This document shows positions 8,850 through 17,641 of a stretch of DNA of 64,000 nucleotides, in pieces. Numbering within the stretch: position 1 is the first letter of the stretch; each line of letters opens with the position of its first letter. The translations under genes were made by a program, and so were the position numbers. Below the pieces are notes generated by a model, which searched no databases, was not told the DNA's origin, and was given only the letters and a program-made list of their open reading frames with translations. The stretch comes from Salipiger mangrovisoli (GTDB lineage: Bacteria; Pseudomonadota; Alphaproteobacteria; Rhodobacterales; Rhodobacteraceae): NCBI RefSeq assembly GCF_015223355.1, contig NZ_JADFFK010000005.1:186001-250000 (forward strand), read 5' to 3'.

Positions 8850-9996
8850 GCTTGTCCTGCTCCTGCTCTGTCTCGCCGCGCACGCCCGCGCCGAGGAGGT
8901 GGCGCGGCTGGTCTATCTCGGCCTCGAGAATGATCCCTACTACGCGCCCGCCGAGGTCTACACGGGCGTGTCACTCAAGGACCGGCAGCGCCCGCTTGCA
9001 GGTGCGCAGCTGGCCTTCCGCGACACGCGGGTGCTTAGCCGGGCGCTTGGCGTCAGCTTCCAGCTCGACGAGATTCTCGCCGCCGAGGGCGCGGCACTGA
9101 GCGCTCTCGACGCCGCCCGCACGCCGCACCCGCTTGCGATCCTGCTCGACCTGCCCGCGGCCGAGATGCAGGCAGTGCTCGCGTCCCGGCGCGACGACGA
9201 GGTCTTCATCAACGTCCGGGACCCCGCGAACCACTGGCGCGAGGACGATTGCGCGGCGGGCCTTCTGCACACGGTGCCCTCGGATGCGATGCTCTCGGAT
9301 GCGCTGGCGCAGTTCCTGCGGGCCCGCGACTGGGGGCGGGTCCTGCTGCTGCGCGGGCCGACGGAGCGCGATGCGCAGCAGGCCGAGGCGGCGCGGGCCT
9401 CGCTCACCAAGTTCGGGCTCGAGCTCGTCGAGGAGCGGGAGTTCGAACAGACCAACGATCCCCGCCGCCGCGACCGCAGCAATATCGCGCTGCTGACCGG
9501 GAGCGCCCGTTACGACGTGGTCTGGCTGATCGACGACGGCGGCGATTTCGGTCGCTACGTCCCTTTCTCGACCTATTCGCCCCGCCCGGTTGTCGGCTCA
9601 GAGGGGTTGACCCCGCTGGCCTGGCATTGGGCGTTCGAGCGGTATGGCGCCCCGCAACTCAACCAGCGGTTCCGTCGCGGTGCCGGGCGGAACATGACCC
9701 CATCCGACTGGTCCGGATGGGCCGCCATACGGGCGGTGGTCGATGCGGTCTCCGCCAGCCGCAGCGTCGATCCTGCGGCGGTGGATGCCGCCTTGGTTTC
9801 CGAAGCGCTTTCGGTTGATCTCTACAAGGGGGTGCGCGGCAACTTCCGCGATTGGGACGGGCAGATGCGCCAGCCGATCCTGCTCGCCAGCCACAATGCC
9901 GTCATCGCGGTCGCCCCGATCGAGGGGTTCGAGCATCGGGTCGATACCCTCGATACGCTGGGGGTCGATCGTGCCGAGACCCGGTGCCGACGCTGA
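8839..9996 (+). CDS. Periplasmic substrate-binding protein of PQQ-associated ABC system
   Basis: A 385-residue protein starting with ATG at 8839 and overlapping the propeller gene by 11 bp. The signal peptide is MIARLVLLLLCLAAHARA. The mature protein has the two-lobed layout of branched-chain amino-acid-type binding proteins (VYLGLENDPYYAPAEVYTGV at the start, a hinge with AQFLRARDWGRVLLLRGPT, then YDVVWLIDDGG). It fits the subfamily of binding proteins that occur only in PQQ alcohol dehydrogenase loci. The partner permease and ATPase are encoded convergently at 10018-11570. Ligand unknown: alcohol, PQQ, metal or metal chelate are all possible. In Pseudomonas putida a related system (PedA1A2BC) has been tied to lanthanide-dependent growth. 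Confidence 0.83.
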   Translation: MIARLVLLLLCLAAHARAEEVARLVYLGLENDPYYAPAEVYTGVSLKDRQRPLAGAQLAFRDTRVLSRALGVSFQLDEILAAEGAALSALDAARTPHPLAILLDLPAAEMQAVLASRRDDEVFINVRDPANHWREDDCAAGLLHTVPSDAMLSDALAQFLRARDWGRVLLLRGPTERDAQQAEAARASLTKFGLELVEEREFEQTNDPRRRDRSNIALLTGSARYDVVWLIDDGGDFGRYVPFSTYSPRPVVGSEGLTPLAWHWAFERYGAPQLNQRFRRGAGRNMTPSDWSGWAAIRAVVDAVSASRSVDPAAVDAALVSEALSVDLYKGVRGNFRDWDGQMRQPILLASHNAVIAVAPIEGFEHRVDTLDTLGVDRAETRCRR

Positions 9997-10017
9997 TCCG
10001 GCAAGACGCCTCGTGGC

Positions 10018-10818
10018 CTAGCGACGCCTGGACAGGCCCCGGCTCGGCTGGCGCATCGGCGTGTAGCCGAGCAGCGCCAGCGCCACGAAGACCGCCAGCG
10101 CAGCGATCGTCCATCCAAGCGCGGCAAGGTTGGCCTGCCCGTAGAGCGCGAAGCGGATCGCCTCGACCGCGTGGGTGAAGGGGTTCAGCGTACAGAGGCG
10201 GTAGAGCAGCTGCGAACTCTCCTGCATCTTCCAAAGCGGATAGAGCGCCGAGGACAGGAAGAAGGCGGGGAAGATGACGAAATTCATCACGCCCGCGAAG
10301 TTCTCCAGTTGGCGAATGCCCGACGAGAGCGCCAGCCCCAGCGCCCCCAGCATGAGCCCGGTCAGCAGCAGCACGGGCAGCGCGGACAGGTACCCCCAGA
10401 GCGGCAGGTCGATCCCGAAGAGCGCCGCGACGCCAAGAAAGGCATAGACCTGGAGGATCGACACCACCGCCCCCGCCAGCAGCTTTGAAAACAGCAGCCA
10501 CCAGCGCGGCAGCGGGCTGGTCAGCAAGAGCCGCATCGAGCCCATCTCGCGGTCGTAGACGAGGCTGAGCGAGGATTGCATGCCGTTGAAGAGCTGGATC
10601 ATCCCGCACAGGCCCGGCACGATGTACACCTCGTAGGGGATGTAGGTCGCGTAGGGCGGGATGATCGACAGCCCCAGCGCCGAGCGGAACCCGGCGGCGA
10701 AGACCAGCAGCCAGATCAGCGGACGCACCAGCGCGGACAGGAACCGCCCGCGCTGCGCGACGAACCGCAGAAGTTCGCGCGCCACGATGGCGACGAGGGC
10801 GACAAGATAGGCCCTCAT
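10018..10818 (-). CDS. ABC-2 type permease of the PQQ-associated transporter
   Basis: A 266-residue inner-membrane protein with six predicted hydrophobic segments, for example WLLVFAAGFRSALGLSI, LLAGAVVSILQVYAFLGVAALFGI, ALPVLLLTGLMLGALGLALSS and FVIFPAFFLSSALYPL, the last matching the typical ABC-2 signature. This fold belongs to export-type systems, which is at odds with having a binding protein partner and is a known peculiarity of the PQQ-associated set. Its ATG overlaps the stop of the ATPase gene by 4 bp, so the two are coupled. The gene is convergent with the binding-protein gene, 21 bp away. Confidence 0.87.
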   Translation of the reverse strand: MRAYLVALVAIVARELLRFVAQRGRFLSALVRPLIWLLVFAAGFRSALGLSIIPPYATYIPYEVYIVPGLCGMIQLFNGMQSSLSLVYDREMGSMRLLLTSPLPRWWLLFSKLLAGAVVSILQVYAFLGVAALFGIDLPLWGYLSALPVLLLTGLMLGALGLALSSGIRQLENFAGVMNFVIFPAFFLSSALYPLWKMQESSQLLYRLCTLNPFTHAVEAIRFALYGQANLAALGWTIAALAVFVALALLGYTPMRQPSRGLSRRR

Positions 10819-11570
10819 GCCGAGCGCGCCGTCATGTCGAGAAACACCGCCTCGAGCGGGCGATCCCCGGCCACCTCTGCCGCGACGCCCCGCGCCAGCA
10901 CGCGCCCCTGATGCAGGATGACGAGGTCGTCGCCCGGCGCCACCTCATCCACCAGATGCGTCGCCCAGAAGACGGTGATCCCTTCGGTCTCGCACAGCGC
11001 ATGCACATGGCGGGTGATCTCCGCCCGGCTCTCGGGATCGAGCCCCACCGTCGGCTCGTCGAGCAACAGCAGCTGCGGGCCATGCATGAGCGCCCGCGCG
11101 ATCTCGGTGCGGCGGCGATGCCCGCCGTTCAGCTCGCGCGCCTTGACGCCCGCGCGGTCGCGCAGGCCGAGCCGGTCGAGCGCCGCGTCGATCCGCCGGG
11201 CCGCGTCCCGCCCGTAGAGCCCTCGCAGAGCGGCGTAGTAGGACAGGTTGCTGCGCACCGAGAGGTCGAGATCCAACGTGGACTGCTGGAACACGATGCC
11301 CATGCGGGAAAGCGCCGCCCGCGGCGCCCCGGCAAGGTCGAGCCCGTCGATCCCGATGCGCCCGGCGCGCGGCATCGCAAGCCGGGTCAGCAGCGCGAAA
11401 AGGCTGGTCTTGCCGGCGCCGTTCGGCCCCAGAAGCGCGCAGAACCGGCGCTTCTCGACCGAGAAGGTGACATCCCTGAGCACCAGCTCCGCGCCATAGC
11501 CGAAAGAAAGATGCTCGACCGCCAGGCCCGGTGGCGCGCTTGCGGTCGGCTCGGTCATTGGCACGCTCAT
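10815..11570 (-). CDS. ABC transporter ATP-binding protein of the PQQ-associated transporter
   Basis: About 251 residues. Walker A is GPNGAGKTS, Walker B is LLLLDEPTVGLD, and the H-loop histidine sits in ITVFWATHLVDE. The signature helix reads LNGGHRRRTEIARAL, so the usual LSGGQ is LNGGH, a mild deviation. It drives the permease encoded immediately downstream with a 4-bp overlap. The start is taken as ATG 11570; a GTG at 11573 is directly adjacent and cannot be excluded. The upstream 115 bp up to the next gene contain no clear regulatory element. Confidence 0.88.
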   Translation of the reverse strand: MSVPMTEPTASAPPGLAVEHLSFGYGAELVLRDVTFSVEKRRFCALLGPNGAGKTSLFALLTRLAMPRAGRIGIDGLDLAGAPRAALSRMGIVFQQSTLDLDLSVRSNLSYYAALRGLYGRDAARRIDAALDRLGLRDRAGVKARELNGGHRRRTEIARALMHGPQLLLLDEPTVGLDPESRAEITRHVHALCETEGITVFWATHLVDEVAPGDDLVILHQGRVLARGVAAEVAGDRPLEAVFLDMTARSA

Positions 11571-11685
11571 CACACCCCGGACAGGTTACAGGCCGTTCGC
11601 GCAAATCATGCCCCTATTGCATCGGCTTGCCAATGGCCGGCTTGCCGGGGGTCGGTCGGAGCGCCGACGCGCGCCCGGAACCGTC

Positions 11686-11946
11686 TCAGCCGCGCCGCGC
11701 CGCGCGGCCGCCGCGCCGACGGGCCGTGACAGGTGCGGTGAGCCCCTCTGTCAGAACCCGCGTCATCGGATGGCCCGGCACGCCGTGACGCGCCAGCAAA
11801 GGCCCCAACGCGGCCCCGGCGCCGCTGCCCTCGGGCAGCGAAAGCGCCCAGTCGAGGAAGATCGAGCGGCATTCCTCGATCGTGATGCCGTCAATCCGGT
11901 AGGCCTCGGCGATCAGGGCCTTGGGATCGAGCGCATCCCCCTTCAT
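11686..11946 (-). CDS. Small hypothetical protein coupled to glnE
   Basis: An 86-residue protein whose ATG (11944-11946) overlaps the glnE stop as ATGA, so it is co-translated. It has an acidic helical N-terminal part (ALIAEAYRIDGITIEECRSIFLDWALSL), a glycine-rich middle, and a very basic arginine-rich tail (TARRRGGRAARRG). No transmembrane segment, signal peptide or cysteine motif is seen. I do not recognise the family. Its place behind glnE hints at a link to nitrogen control or to RNA/nucleic acid binding through the tail, but neither is shown by sequence. Confidence 0.65.
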   Translation of the reverse strand: MKGDALDPKALIAEAYRIDGITIEECRSIFLDWALSLPEGSGAGAALGPLLARHGVPGHPMTRVLTEGLTAPVTARRRGGRAARRG

Positions 11947-14720
11947 TCGGCGGGCACCGGAAGCGCGGCGTCGATGATCTCGGCGGCGCGGGCGGTCATT
12001 TCGTCGAGCTTCGCACGCAGCGCATCCGGGCTCTGCACCCCCGCAAGGCTGCTCAGGAACGTGCATCCGCCCGCGCCCAGCTCCTCGGGAACGAGCGCGC
12101 CCTCGGTGATCAGCCGTGCGCCGATCTGGAGCGCCCAGCAGAACCGGTAGGTGGCGGCGAGGTGGTCGGCCCCTTCCCGGCTCAGCCAGCCCTCCTGCGC
12201 CGCGGCGGAAAGCCCGCGCGCGGTGCGCCGCGGCGCGCTGCCCGACAGCAGCGCCCCGGCCTGCCCCACCAGTTCGATGTCCTGCATCCGGCCCTGTCCG
12301 AGCTTGGGATCCCAAGGGTCCCCGCCCCCTTTCGCGGCGGCGATGCGGGCGCGCATCTTCGACAGTTCGGCCAGCACCTCGGCGCGCTCGCGCGGGCCTG
12401 CCAGCAGCGCTTGCCGCCGCGCCTCGACCTCGGAGGCCAGGTCCGCCGGACCCGCGATCACCCGCGCGCGGGTCAGCGCCAGGTGCTCCCAGACCCAGGC
12501 GTCCTGGCGCTGGTACTCGGTGAAGGCCGCGAGCGAGGTCGCCACCGGCCCCTGGTTGCCCGAGGGGCGCAGCCGCATGTCGATCTCGTAGAGCCGTCCC
12601 TCGGCCATCGGCGCGGTCATCGCCGTGATCAGCGCCTGGGTGAGCCGCGCGTAGTAGGTGCGCGCCGGCAGCGGGCGCTTGCCCTCCGAGGCCTCCACCC
12701 CGCCGGCATCGTAGATCACGATGAGATCGAGATCGGAATGCGCATGCAACCGCCCCGCGCCGAGGCTGCCCATGCCCACCACGACCGCGCCACGACCGGG
12801 CGCCGGCCCGTGCTTGCGGGCAAATTCGGCCTGTACCTCGGGGGCGAGCGCGGCAAGCGTCGCCTCGGCCAGCTCGGCGTAATGCTTGCCCGCCTCCTGC
12901 GCCTCGGAGATGCCGCGCAGCAAGTGCACGCCGATGCGGAAATGCCATTCGTGCTGCCAGCGGCGGGCCAGATCGAGCTGACGCTCGTAGTCCTCTTCGC
13001 GCGAAAGCACCTGTGCAAGGTCCGCGGTCAGCGCCGCCACCCCTGGCCAGGGCGCGAAGAAATCACCGCCGATCACCGCGTCGAACACCTGCGCGTTGCG
13101 CGACAGGTGCAACGCCAGCTCCGGCGAGACCGAGACGATATCCACCAGAAGGTCGACGAGCTGCGGGTTCGCCTCGAAGAGCGAGAAGAGCTGCACCCCG
13201 GCCGGCAGACCCGCCAGGAAGCCGTCGAAGGCCAAGAGCGCCTCTTCGGGGCGCGCGGCACGGCCGAGCCGGCTCAGGATTTCGGGACGCAGGCGGCCGA
13301 AGATCTCGACCGCGCGGCTCGAGCGCAGCGCCGGGTAACTGGTCCAGCGGGCCACCACCGGGCTGTCCTCGAGCGGCGAGGCCACGGCGGGCTCGCTGCG
13401 GCTTTCGGGGGCGAAGAAGCCCTCTGTCAGCTCGTGAACCTCCTCGAGCCGGGACTTCAGCTCGGCCTTCAGTTCGGGCAGGTCGCGGCCGCAAAGCGCG
13501 GCGAGCCGGGCGAACCCTTCTTCGCTGCCGGGCAAGGCATGGGTCTGGGCATCCTGGACCATCTGGATTCGGTGCTCGATCTCGCGGTGGGCGCGGTAGT
13601 GCGAGGTCAGCGTCTCAGTCACCTCCCGCGGCACCCAGCCTTTCTCGGACAGCACCCGCAGCCCCGGCACCGTGCCGCGCACCCGCAGGTCGGGATCCCG
13701 CCCGCCGGCGATGATCTGCCGGGTCTGGGTGAAGAACTCGATCTCGCGGATGCCGCCGCGGCCCAGCTTCATGTTATGCCCCGGCAGGGTGATCGGCCCC
13801 GAGAGCCCCTTGGCCTCGCGGTAGCGCAGGCGCATGTCATGGGCGTCCTTGATCGCGGCAAAGTCGAGGTGCTTGCGCCACACGAAAGGTCGCAGTGACT
13901 CGAGGAATCGCGCCCCCGCCTCGGGATCGCCCGCGCAGGGCCGGGCCTTGATCCAGGCAGCGCGCTCCCAGGCGCGTCCGAGGCTTTCGTAGTAGCGCTC
14001 GGCGGCCTCCATCGCCATGCAGACCGGGGTGACCGCGGGGTCGGGGCGCAGCCGCAGGTCGGTGCGGAAGACATAACCTTCGCCGGTCAGATCGTTGAGC
14101 GTGGCGCTCATGCGCTTGGTGGCGCGGATGAACGAGGCGCGGGCCTCGTGGAAATCATCGCGGTCAAAGCGGGTCTCGTCGAAGAGGCAGATGAGGTCGA
14201 TGTCGGAGCTGTAGTTCAGCTCGCCCGCGCCCATCTTGCCCATGGCAAAGACCACCATGCCCCCGGCGCTCGCCACGTCCCGCTCGGTTGCGCCGGGCAG
14301 CTTGCCGCGCTTCACCTCTCGGGTGATGGCGTCGCGCAGGGCGATCTGCACCGCGAGATCCGCAAATTCGGTGAGAGCCCCGGTGACCTGCTCCAATCGC
14401 CAGGCCCCGCCAAGATCGGCGAGCCCGACCAGCAGCGCGACCCGGCGCTTGGCCTCGCGCAGCGCCACGCCCGGATCGCCCTCGACCTCGGCGAGCTGCG
14501 CGAAGAGCGCCTTCAGCGCCTCCTGCGGAGCATCGACCGCCGTTTCCAGCCAGCTCCCTTCCTTGCGGATCAGCCCCAGCAGATACGGGCTCGAACCGCC
14601 GGTTCCGGCAATCAGATCGGCCAGCGGACCCGCGGCCCAGGGCACGGCCTCGCGCGCCTCCTGTCCAAGGGCGGGCTCGAAGGGGCGTGGCAGGCGGGTG
14701 ATCGCATCGGCAAGGCTCAT
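11943..14720 (-). CDS. glnE: Bifunctional glutamine synthetase adenylyltransferase/deadenylylase
   Basis: A 925-residue enzyme close to the 946 residues of E. coli GlnE. It attaches AMP to, and removes it from, glutamine synthetase in response to PII and glutamine. Two nucleotidyltransferase domains are visible: the N-terminal deadenylylase domain with GELNYSSDIDLICLFD near residue 170, and the C-terminal adenylylase domain with GSLGAGRLHAHSDLDLIVIY near residue 655, each with the D-x-D metal pair. Between and after them lie helical GlnD_UR_UTase-like regulatory segments. ATG 14720 (MSLADAITRL) is chosen over an upstream in-frame start at 14816 because the extra 32 residues look like non-coding sequence. 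It overlaps the next small gene by 4 bp. Confidence 0.97.
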   Translation of the reverse strand: MSLADAITRLPRPFEPALGQEAREAVPWAAGPLADLIAGTGGSSPYLLGLIRKEGSWLETAVDAPQEALKALFAQLAEVEGDPGVALREAKRRVALLVGLADLGGAWRLEQVTGALTEFADLAVQIALRDAITREVKRGKLPGATERDVASAGGMVVFAMGKMGAGELNYSSDIDLICLFDETRFDRDDFHEARASFIRATKRMSATLNDLTGEGYVFRTDLRLRPDPAVTPVCMAMEAAERYYESLGRAWERAAWIKARPCAGDPEAGARFLESLRPFVWRKHLDFAAIKDAHDMRLRYREAKGLSGPITLPGHNMKLGRGGIREIEFFTQTRQIIAGGRDPDLRVRGTVPGLRVLSEKGWVPREVTETLTSHYRAHREIEHRIQMVQDAQTHALPGSEEGFARLAALCGRDLPELKAELKSRLEEVHELTEGFFAPESRSEPAVASPLEDSPVVARWTSYPALRSSRAVEIFGRLRPEILSRLGRAARPEEALLAFDGFLAGLPAGVQLFSLFEANPQLVDLLVDIVSVSPELALHLSRNAQVFDAVIGGDFFAPWPGVAALTADLAQVLSREEDYERQLDLARRWQHEWHFRIGVHLLRGISEAQEAGKHYAELAEATLAALAPEVQAEFARKHGPAPGRGAVVVGMGSLGAGRLHAHSDLDLIVIYDAGGVEASEGKRPLPARTYYARLTQALITAMTAPMAEGRLYEIDMRLRPSGNQGPVATSLAAFTEYQRQDAWVWEHLALTRARVIAGPADLASEVEARRQALLAGPRERAEVLAELSKMRARIAAAKGGGDPWDPKLGQGRMQDIELVGQAGALLSGSAPRRTARGLSAAAQEGWLSREGADHLAATYRFCWALQIGARLITEGALVPEELGAGGCTFLSSLAGVQSPDALRAKLDEMTARAAEIIDAALPVPAE

Positions 14721-14848
14721 GGCGGCAGATGGCCACGACTGGCGGCTTTGTGCAATGGCATGTGAAAATCGGTGGCTTGCCGCGCCGCCGCATGGGCGGC
14801 TATGCCTCGGGATCAACGGGATGGGATCGGCAGGACAGGAGACGGGAC

Positions 14849-15316
14849 ATGAGCAAGAGCCTCAAACGGGTGCGCGCGGCGCTGGATGACGCTGGGCTTC
14901 CGATCGAGATCCTCGAGGTGGAGAACGCCCGCACCGCGCAGGAGGCGGCAGACGCCGTGGGGTGCGATCTCGACCAGATCGCCAAATCGATCATCTTCCG
15001 CGCGGAAGAGAGCGGCGAGGCGGTGCTGTTCCTGACCGCGGGCGGCAACCGGGTCTGCGCCGAAAAGGCCTCGGCATTGGCCGGCGAGCCGCTGGGCAAG
15101 GCGGATGCGGCGCTGATCCGCGGCCAGACCGGCTTTGCCATCGGGGGCGTCTCGCCGGTCGGGCACCTGTCGCCGATCCGCGCCTGGATCGATCCGCGGT
15201 TGCTGGAGTTCAGCCAGATCTGGGCCGCCGCTGGAACGCCGCGGCACCTTTTCGCGCTCGACGCCCATGTGCTGCCCGGTCTGACCGGCGCGGTGGCGGC
15301 CGAATTCACCGAGTGA
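14849..15316 (+). CDS. YbaK/ProX-type aminoacyl-tRNA deacylase
   Basis: A 155-residue single-domain protein of the YbaK/INS superfamily, which hydrolyses mischarged aminoacyl-tRNAs in trans. Family features include VENARTAQEAADAVGCDLDQIAKSIIFR, the conserved lysine (K in IAKSIIF), ALIRGQTGFAIGGVSPVGH and the C-terminal AAAGTPRHLFAL segment. Which tRNA it edits (Cys-tRNAPro, Ala-tRNAPro or other) cannot be told from sequence. AGGAGACGGG at 14837-14846 supports ATG 14849. It is divergent from glnE, and its stop overlaps a GTG that may start the next gene. Confidence 0.92.
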   Translation: MSKSLKRVRAALDDAGLPIEILEVENARTAQEAADAVGCDLDQIAKSIIFRAEESGEAVLFLTAGGNRVCAEKASALAGEPLGKADAALIRGQTGFAIGGVSPVGHLSPIRAWIDPRLLEFSQIWAAAGTPRHLFALDAHVLPGLTGAVAAEFTE

Positions 15317-15954
15317 GCGGCATGGACCTGCTGATCGACGGCGACGGGCCGGGCCGGACAACGGTGCTGCTGGCGCATGGCGCGGGCGCGGCAATGGACA
15401 GCGACTTCATGGTGGCGATGACGGCCCTGCTGGCGGCGCGCGGGTTGCGCGTGGCGCGCTTCGAGTTCGCCTACATGGCGCAGCGGCGGACGGGTGGCAC
15501 GAAGCGCCCGCCGCCGAAGATCGAGGTCTTGCAGGCAGAATACCGGGCGGCGATCGCCGCGCTGGACTGCGCGGGACCGCTGGTCATCGGCGGCAAGTCG
15601 ATGGGCGGGCGGGTGGCCAGCCTGATCGCCGACGATCTGCACGCCACCGGCCGCATCGCCGGGCTGCTGTGCCTTGGCTACCCGTTCCACCCCACCGGCA
15701 GGCCCGAGAAGCTGCGCACCGAGCACCTCGCCGCGCTGCACACGCCCACGCTGATCTGCCAGGGCAGCCGCGATCCTTTCGGCACGCGCGAGGAAGTGGC
15801 AGGATACGCGGTGTCGCAGGCCATCGCCGTGCACTGGCTGGAGGACGGCGATCACGATCTCAAGCCGCGCAAGCGCGTGAGCGGGCAGAGCCACGAGGAG
15901 GCGCTCGCCAGCGCCGCCGATGCCGCGTCCGACTGGGCCCTGCGGCTCCGCTAG
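15313..15954 (+). CDS. Alpha/beta hydrolase of the KANSL3/TEX30-like family
   Basis: About 213 residues. The oxyanion/nucleophile elbow is IGGKSMGGR (Ser nucleophile), preceded by VLLAHGAGAAMDSDFM; the acid is in CQGSRDPFG and the histidine in EDGDHDLKPR, giving a full catalytic triad. This motif set belongs to the small dienelactone-hydrolase-like group annotated as KANSL3/TEX30; physiological substrates are unknown. The GTG at 15313 overlaps the deacylase stop (GTGA) and suggests coupling; ATG 15322 is the alternative. The end is 15 bp from the convergent Bpt gene. Confidence 0.85.
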   Translation: MSGMDLLIDGDGPGRTTVLLAHGAGAAMDSDFMVAMTALLAARGLRVARFEFAYMAQRRTGGTKRPPPKIEVLQAEYRAAIAALDCAGPLVIGGKSMGGRVASLIADDLHATGRIAGLLCLGYPFHPTGRPEKLRTEHLAALHTPTLICQGSRDPFGTREEVAGYAVSQAIAVHWLEDGDHDLKPRKRVSGQSHEEALASAADAASDWALRLR

Positions 15955-15969
15955 GCGTTTCGGCGAAAG

Positions 15970-16782
15970 CTACCCGCGGCTGTCGGGCAGCGAGATGTTC
16001 GCCACCTGCTCGGCGATGGGATCGGTGCTCAGAGGGTGCGTCTCGGACGCGTAGTCGTCATCGTGGCGCATCGGCTCCCAGCGACCACGGCGGTAGATCT
16101 CGAGCGCCGAGAACTGCGCCTTGTAGCCCATCTTCGGCGAACCGGGCACCCAGTAGCCAAGGTAGACATAGGGCAGCCCCGCCTCGCGGGCGATGTCGAT
16201 GTGATCGAGGATCATCCAGGTGCCGAGCCCGGACTTCGGCAACTCGGGGTCGTAGAAGGAATAGACCATCGACAGCCCGTCATCGAGCACGTCGGTCAGG
16301 CAGACCGCGGCCAGGTCGCCCTGCTCGCCATCGCTGTATTCGACCACGCGGCTGCGGATCGGCGTCTCCTCGATCATCGCGGCGAACTCGAAGATGTCCA
16401 TATCCGCCATGCCGCCGTCGGCGTGGCGGGCATCGAGATAGCGGCGGAACAGCTCGAACTGATCCTCGGTGGCCCAGGGGCTCGAGGCGCGGCGGTGCAG
16501 GTGGGCGTTGCGCTTCAGCGACCGGCGCTGGCTCTTCGAAGGTTCGAAGTGCCGCACGTCGATACGCGCCGACAGGCAGGCCGAACACTCCGAGCAGGAC
16601 GGACGGTAGAGCACGTTCTGCGAGCGGCGAAAACCCTGCTTGGACAGGCTGTCGTTGAGCTTTTCGGCGCTGTCCCCCTGCAAGGCCGTGAAGAGCTTCC
16701 GCTCCATCCGGCCGGGCAGGTAGGGACAGGGTTGGGGCGCCGTGACGTAGAATTGCGGCGCGAGGGGCAGCGAATGGCGCAT
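15970..16782 (-). CDS. bpt: Aspartate/glutamate leucyl- (or arginyl-) transferase, N-degron pathway
   Basis: A 270-residue enzyme that transfers an amino acid from tRNA to the N-terminus of proteins, marking them for ClpAP degradation. The N-terminal zinc or Fe-S-like motif is [14 protein letters not shown], with a further Cys in [11 protein letters not shown], as in the ATE/Bpt family. The C-terminal GNAT-like domain has [20 protein letters not shown] and [20 protein letters not shown]. Alphaproteobacterial members of this length are generally Bpt-like leucyltransferases; arginyl specificity is not excluded. It is transcribed alone, convergent with the hydrolase gene. Confidence 0.92.
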   Translation of the reverse strand: MRHSLPLAPQFYVTAPQPCPYLPGRMERKLFTALQGDSAEKLNDSLSKQGFRRSQNVLYRPSCSECSACLSARIDVRHFEPSKSQRRSLKRNAHLHRRASSPWATEDQFELFRRYLDARHADGGMADMDIFEFAAMIEETPIRSRVVEYSDGEQGDLAAVCLTDVLDDGLSMVYSFYDPELPKSGLGTWMILDHIDIAREAGLPYVYLGYWVPGSPKMGYKAQFSALEIYRRGRWEPMRHDDDYASETHPLSTDPIAEQVANISLPDSRG

Positions 16783-16995
16783 TTCGGGACCGTCCGGACT
16801 GTTTGAAAGAAAAACGTAACAACGAAAGCGGCAGTCGCCAACCCCAGGTCAACTTACACATGCAGCATTCACGATCTTGGGAAAGGCGCAATGCGAAAGA
16901 TTGCCAAGAATGCCAAGGCTTGCCCGGCTTGGCCCTTGCGTCACGCGAAGTGCACGCTGCGCGCACAGAGGCAGCGCCCAGCGCGACGGGGCATG

Positions 16996-17016
16996 AAAAA
17001 GGGGGCCGAAGCCCCC
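16996..17016 (-). terminator. Rho-independent terminator of the RDD gene
   Basis: On the minus strand the sequence reads GGGGGC TTCG GCCCCC followed by TTTTT. It is a perfect 6-bp GC stem with a UUCG-type loop and a T-run, placed 28 bp after the RDD stop codon. Confidence 0.92.
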
Positions 17017-17043
17017 GATCTTGTCGTTGAAATCCGTCCTAGG

Positions 17044-17496
17044 TCATGCGGCCCGGCGATTCAGCGCCACGGTGCCCAGAGCAAGGTCGGTCAACCCCTG
17101 CCCCCGCTCGGTGGCCAGCATGCAGACGATCGAGACGATTTGCAGCGGGGCGATCGACACCGAGACCGTGTAGCCCAGCGTATGAAGCAGCGCCTGCGGC
17201 AGGCCAAAGCGGTGGCCCTGCCAGTCACGGAACTCGATGGCCATGAGGCGCATCCCCCAGGTCGCCGAGCCGGTGGCCAGCGTCGCCACGCGATAGCCGA
17301 AGCTGACCACCATCCAGATGGCGAAGAAGATGAACACCCCGAGGAAAGCGGTGAACAGCAGCGCGATGAACACCAGCACGGCAACGATCATCGTGTCGAT
17401 GACCCAGGCCATGCCGCGCTTGAGCGCGACGCTTTCGTAAAAGGCACGCTGGTGCTCCGGGTCGGGAAGCTGGGAATAGGTTGCGTTGGGATACAT
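17044..17496 (-). CDS. RDD family membrane protein
   Basis: A 150-residue inner-membrane protein. After a soluble N-terminus comes the RDD-type first helix (LKRGMAWVIDTMIVAVLVFIA, with the Arg and Asp of the family), a second hydrophobic segment (LGVFIFFAIWMVVSFGYRVA), the characteristic ATWGMRLMAIEFRD region and a third helix (IAPLQIVSIVCMLA). The ending GQGLTDLALGTVALNRR matches the family C-terminal GLHDxxxGT motif. RDD proteins have been linked to ion transport or act as small accessory membrane proteins; nothing local points to a specific role. It ends at a strong terminator. Confidence 0.9.
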   Translation of the reverse strand: MYPNATYSQLPDPEHQRAFYESVALKRGMAWVIDTMIVAVLVFIALLFTAFLGVFIFFAIWMVVSFGYRVATLATGSATWGMRLMAIEFRDWQGHRFGLPQALLHTLGYTVSVSIAPLQIVSIVCMLATERGQGLTDLALGTVALNRRAA

Positions 17497-17596
17497 GTGT
17501 CTCTCGCTCGGGCTGTCCGTCTCGGGCGGGTGCAGGGTTATGGGATCAATGGGTCAGGTGGGGACGATGGCGGGCAAAGTCCAGTGCCCATCCGGG

Positions 17597-17621
17597 GCCA
17601 TGGCCCGGCGTGGGCCATGGC
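17597..17621 (-). terminator. Stem-loop downstream of the DUF2852 gene
   Basis: A perfect 10-bp inverted repeat GCCATGGCCC/GGGCCATGGC with a 5-nt loop, 21 bp after the DUF2852 stop on the minus strand. There is no T-run, so termination is only probable. Confidence 0.5.
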
Positions 17622-17641
17622 GGTGAGGCGATCCCGAGTGA

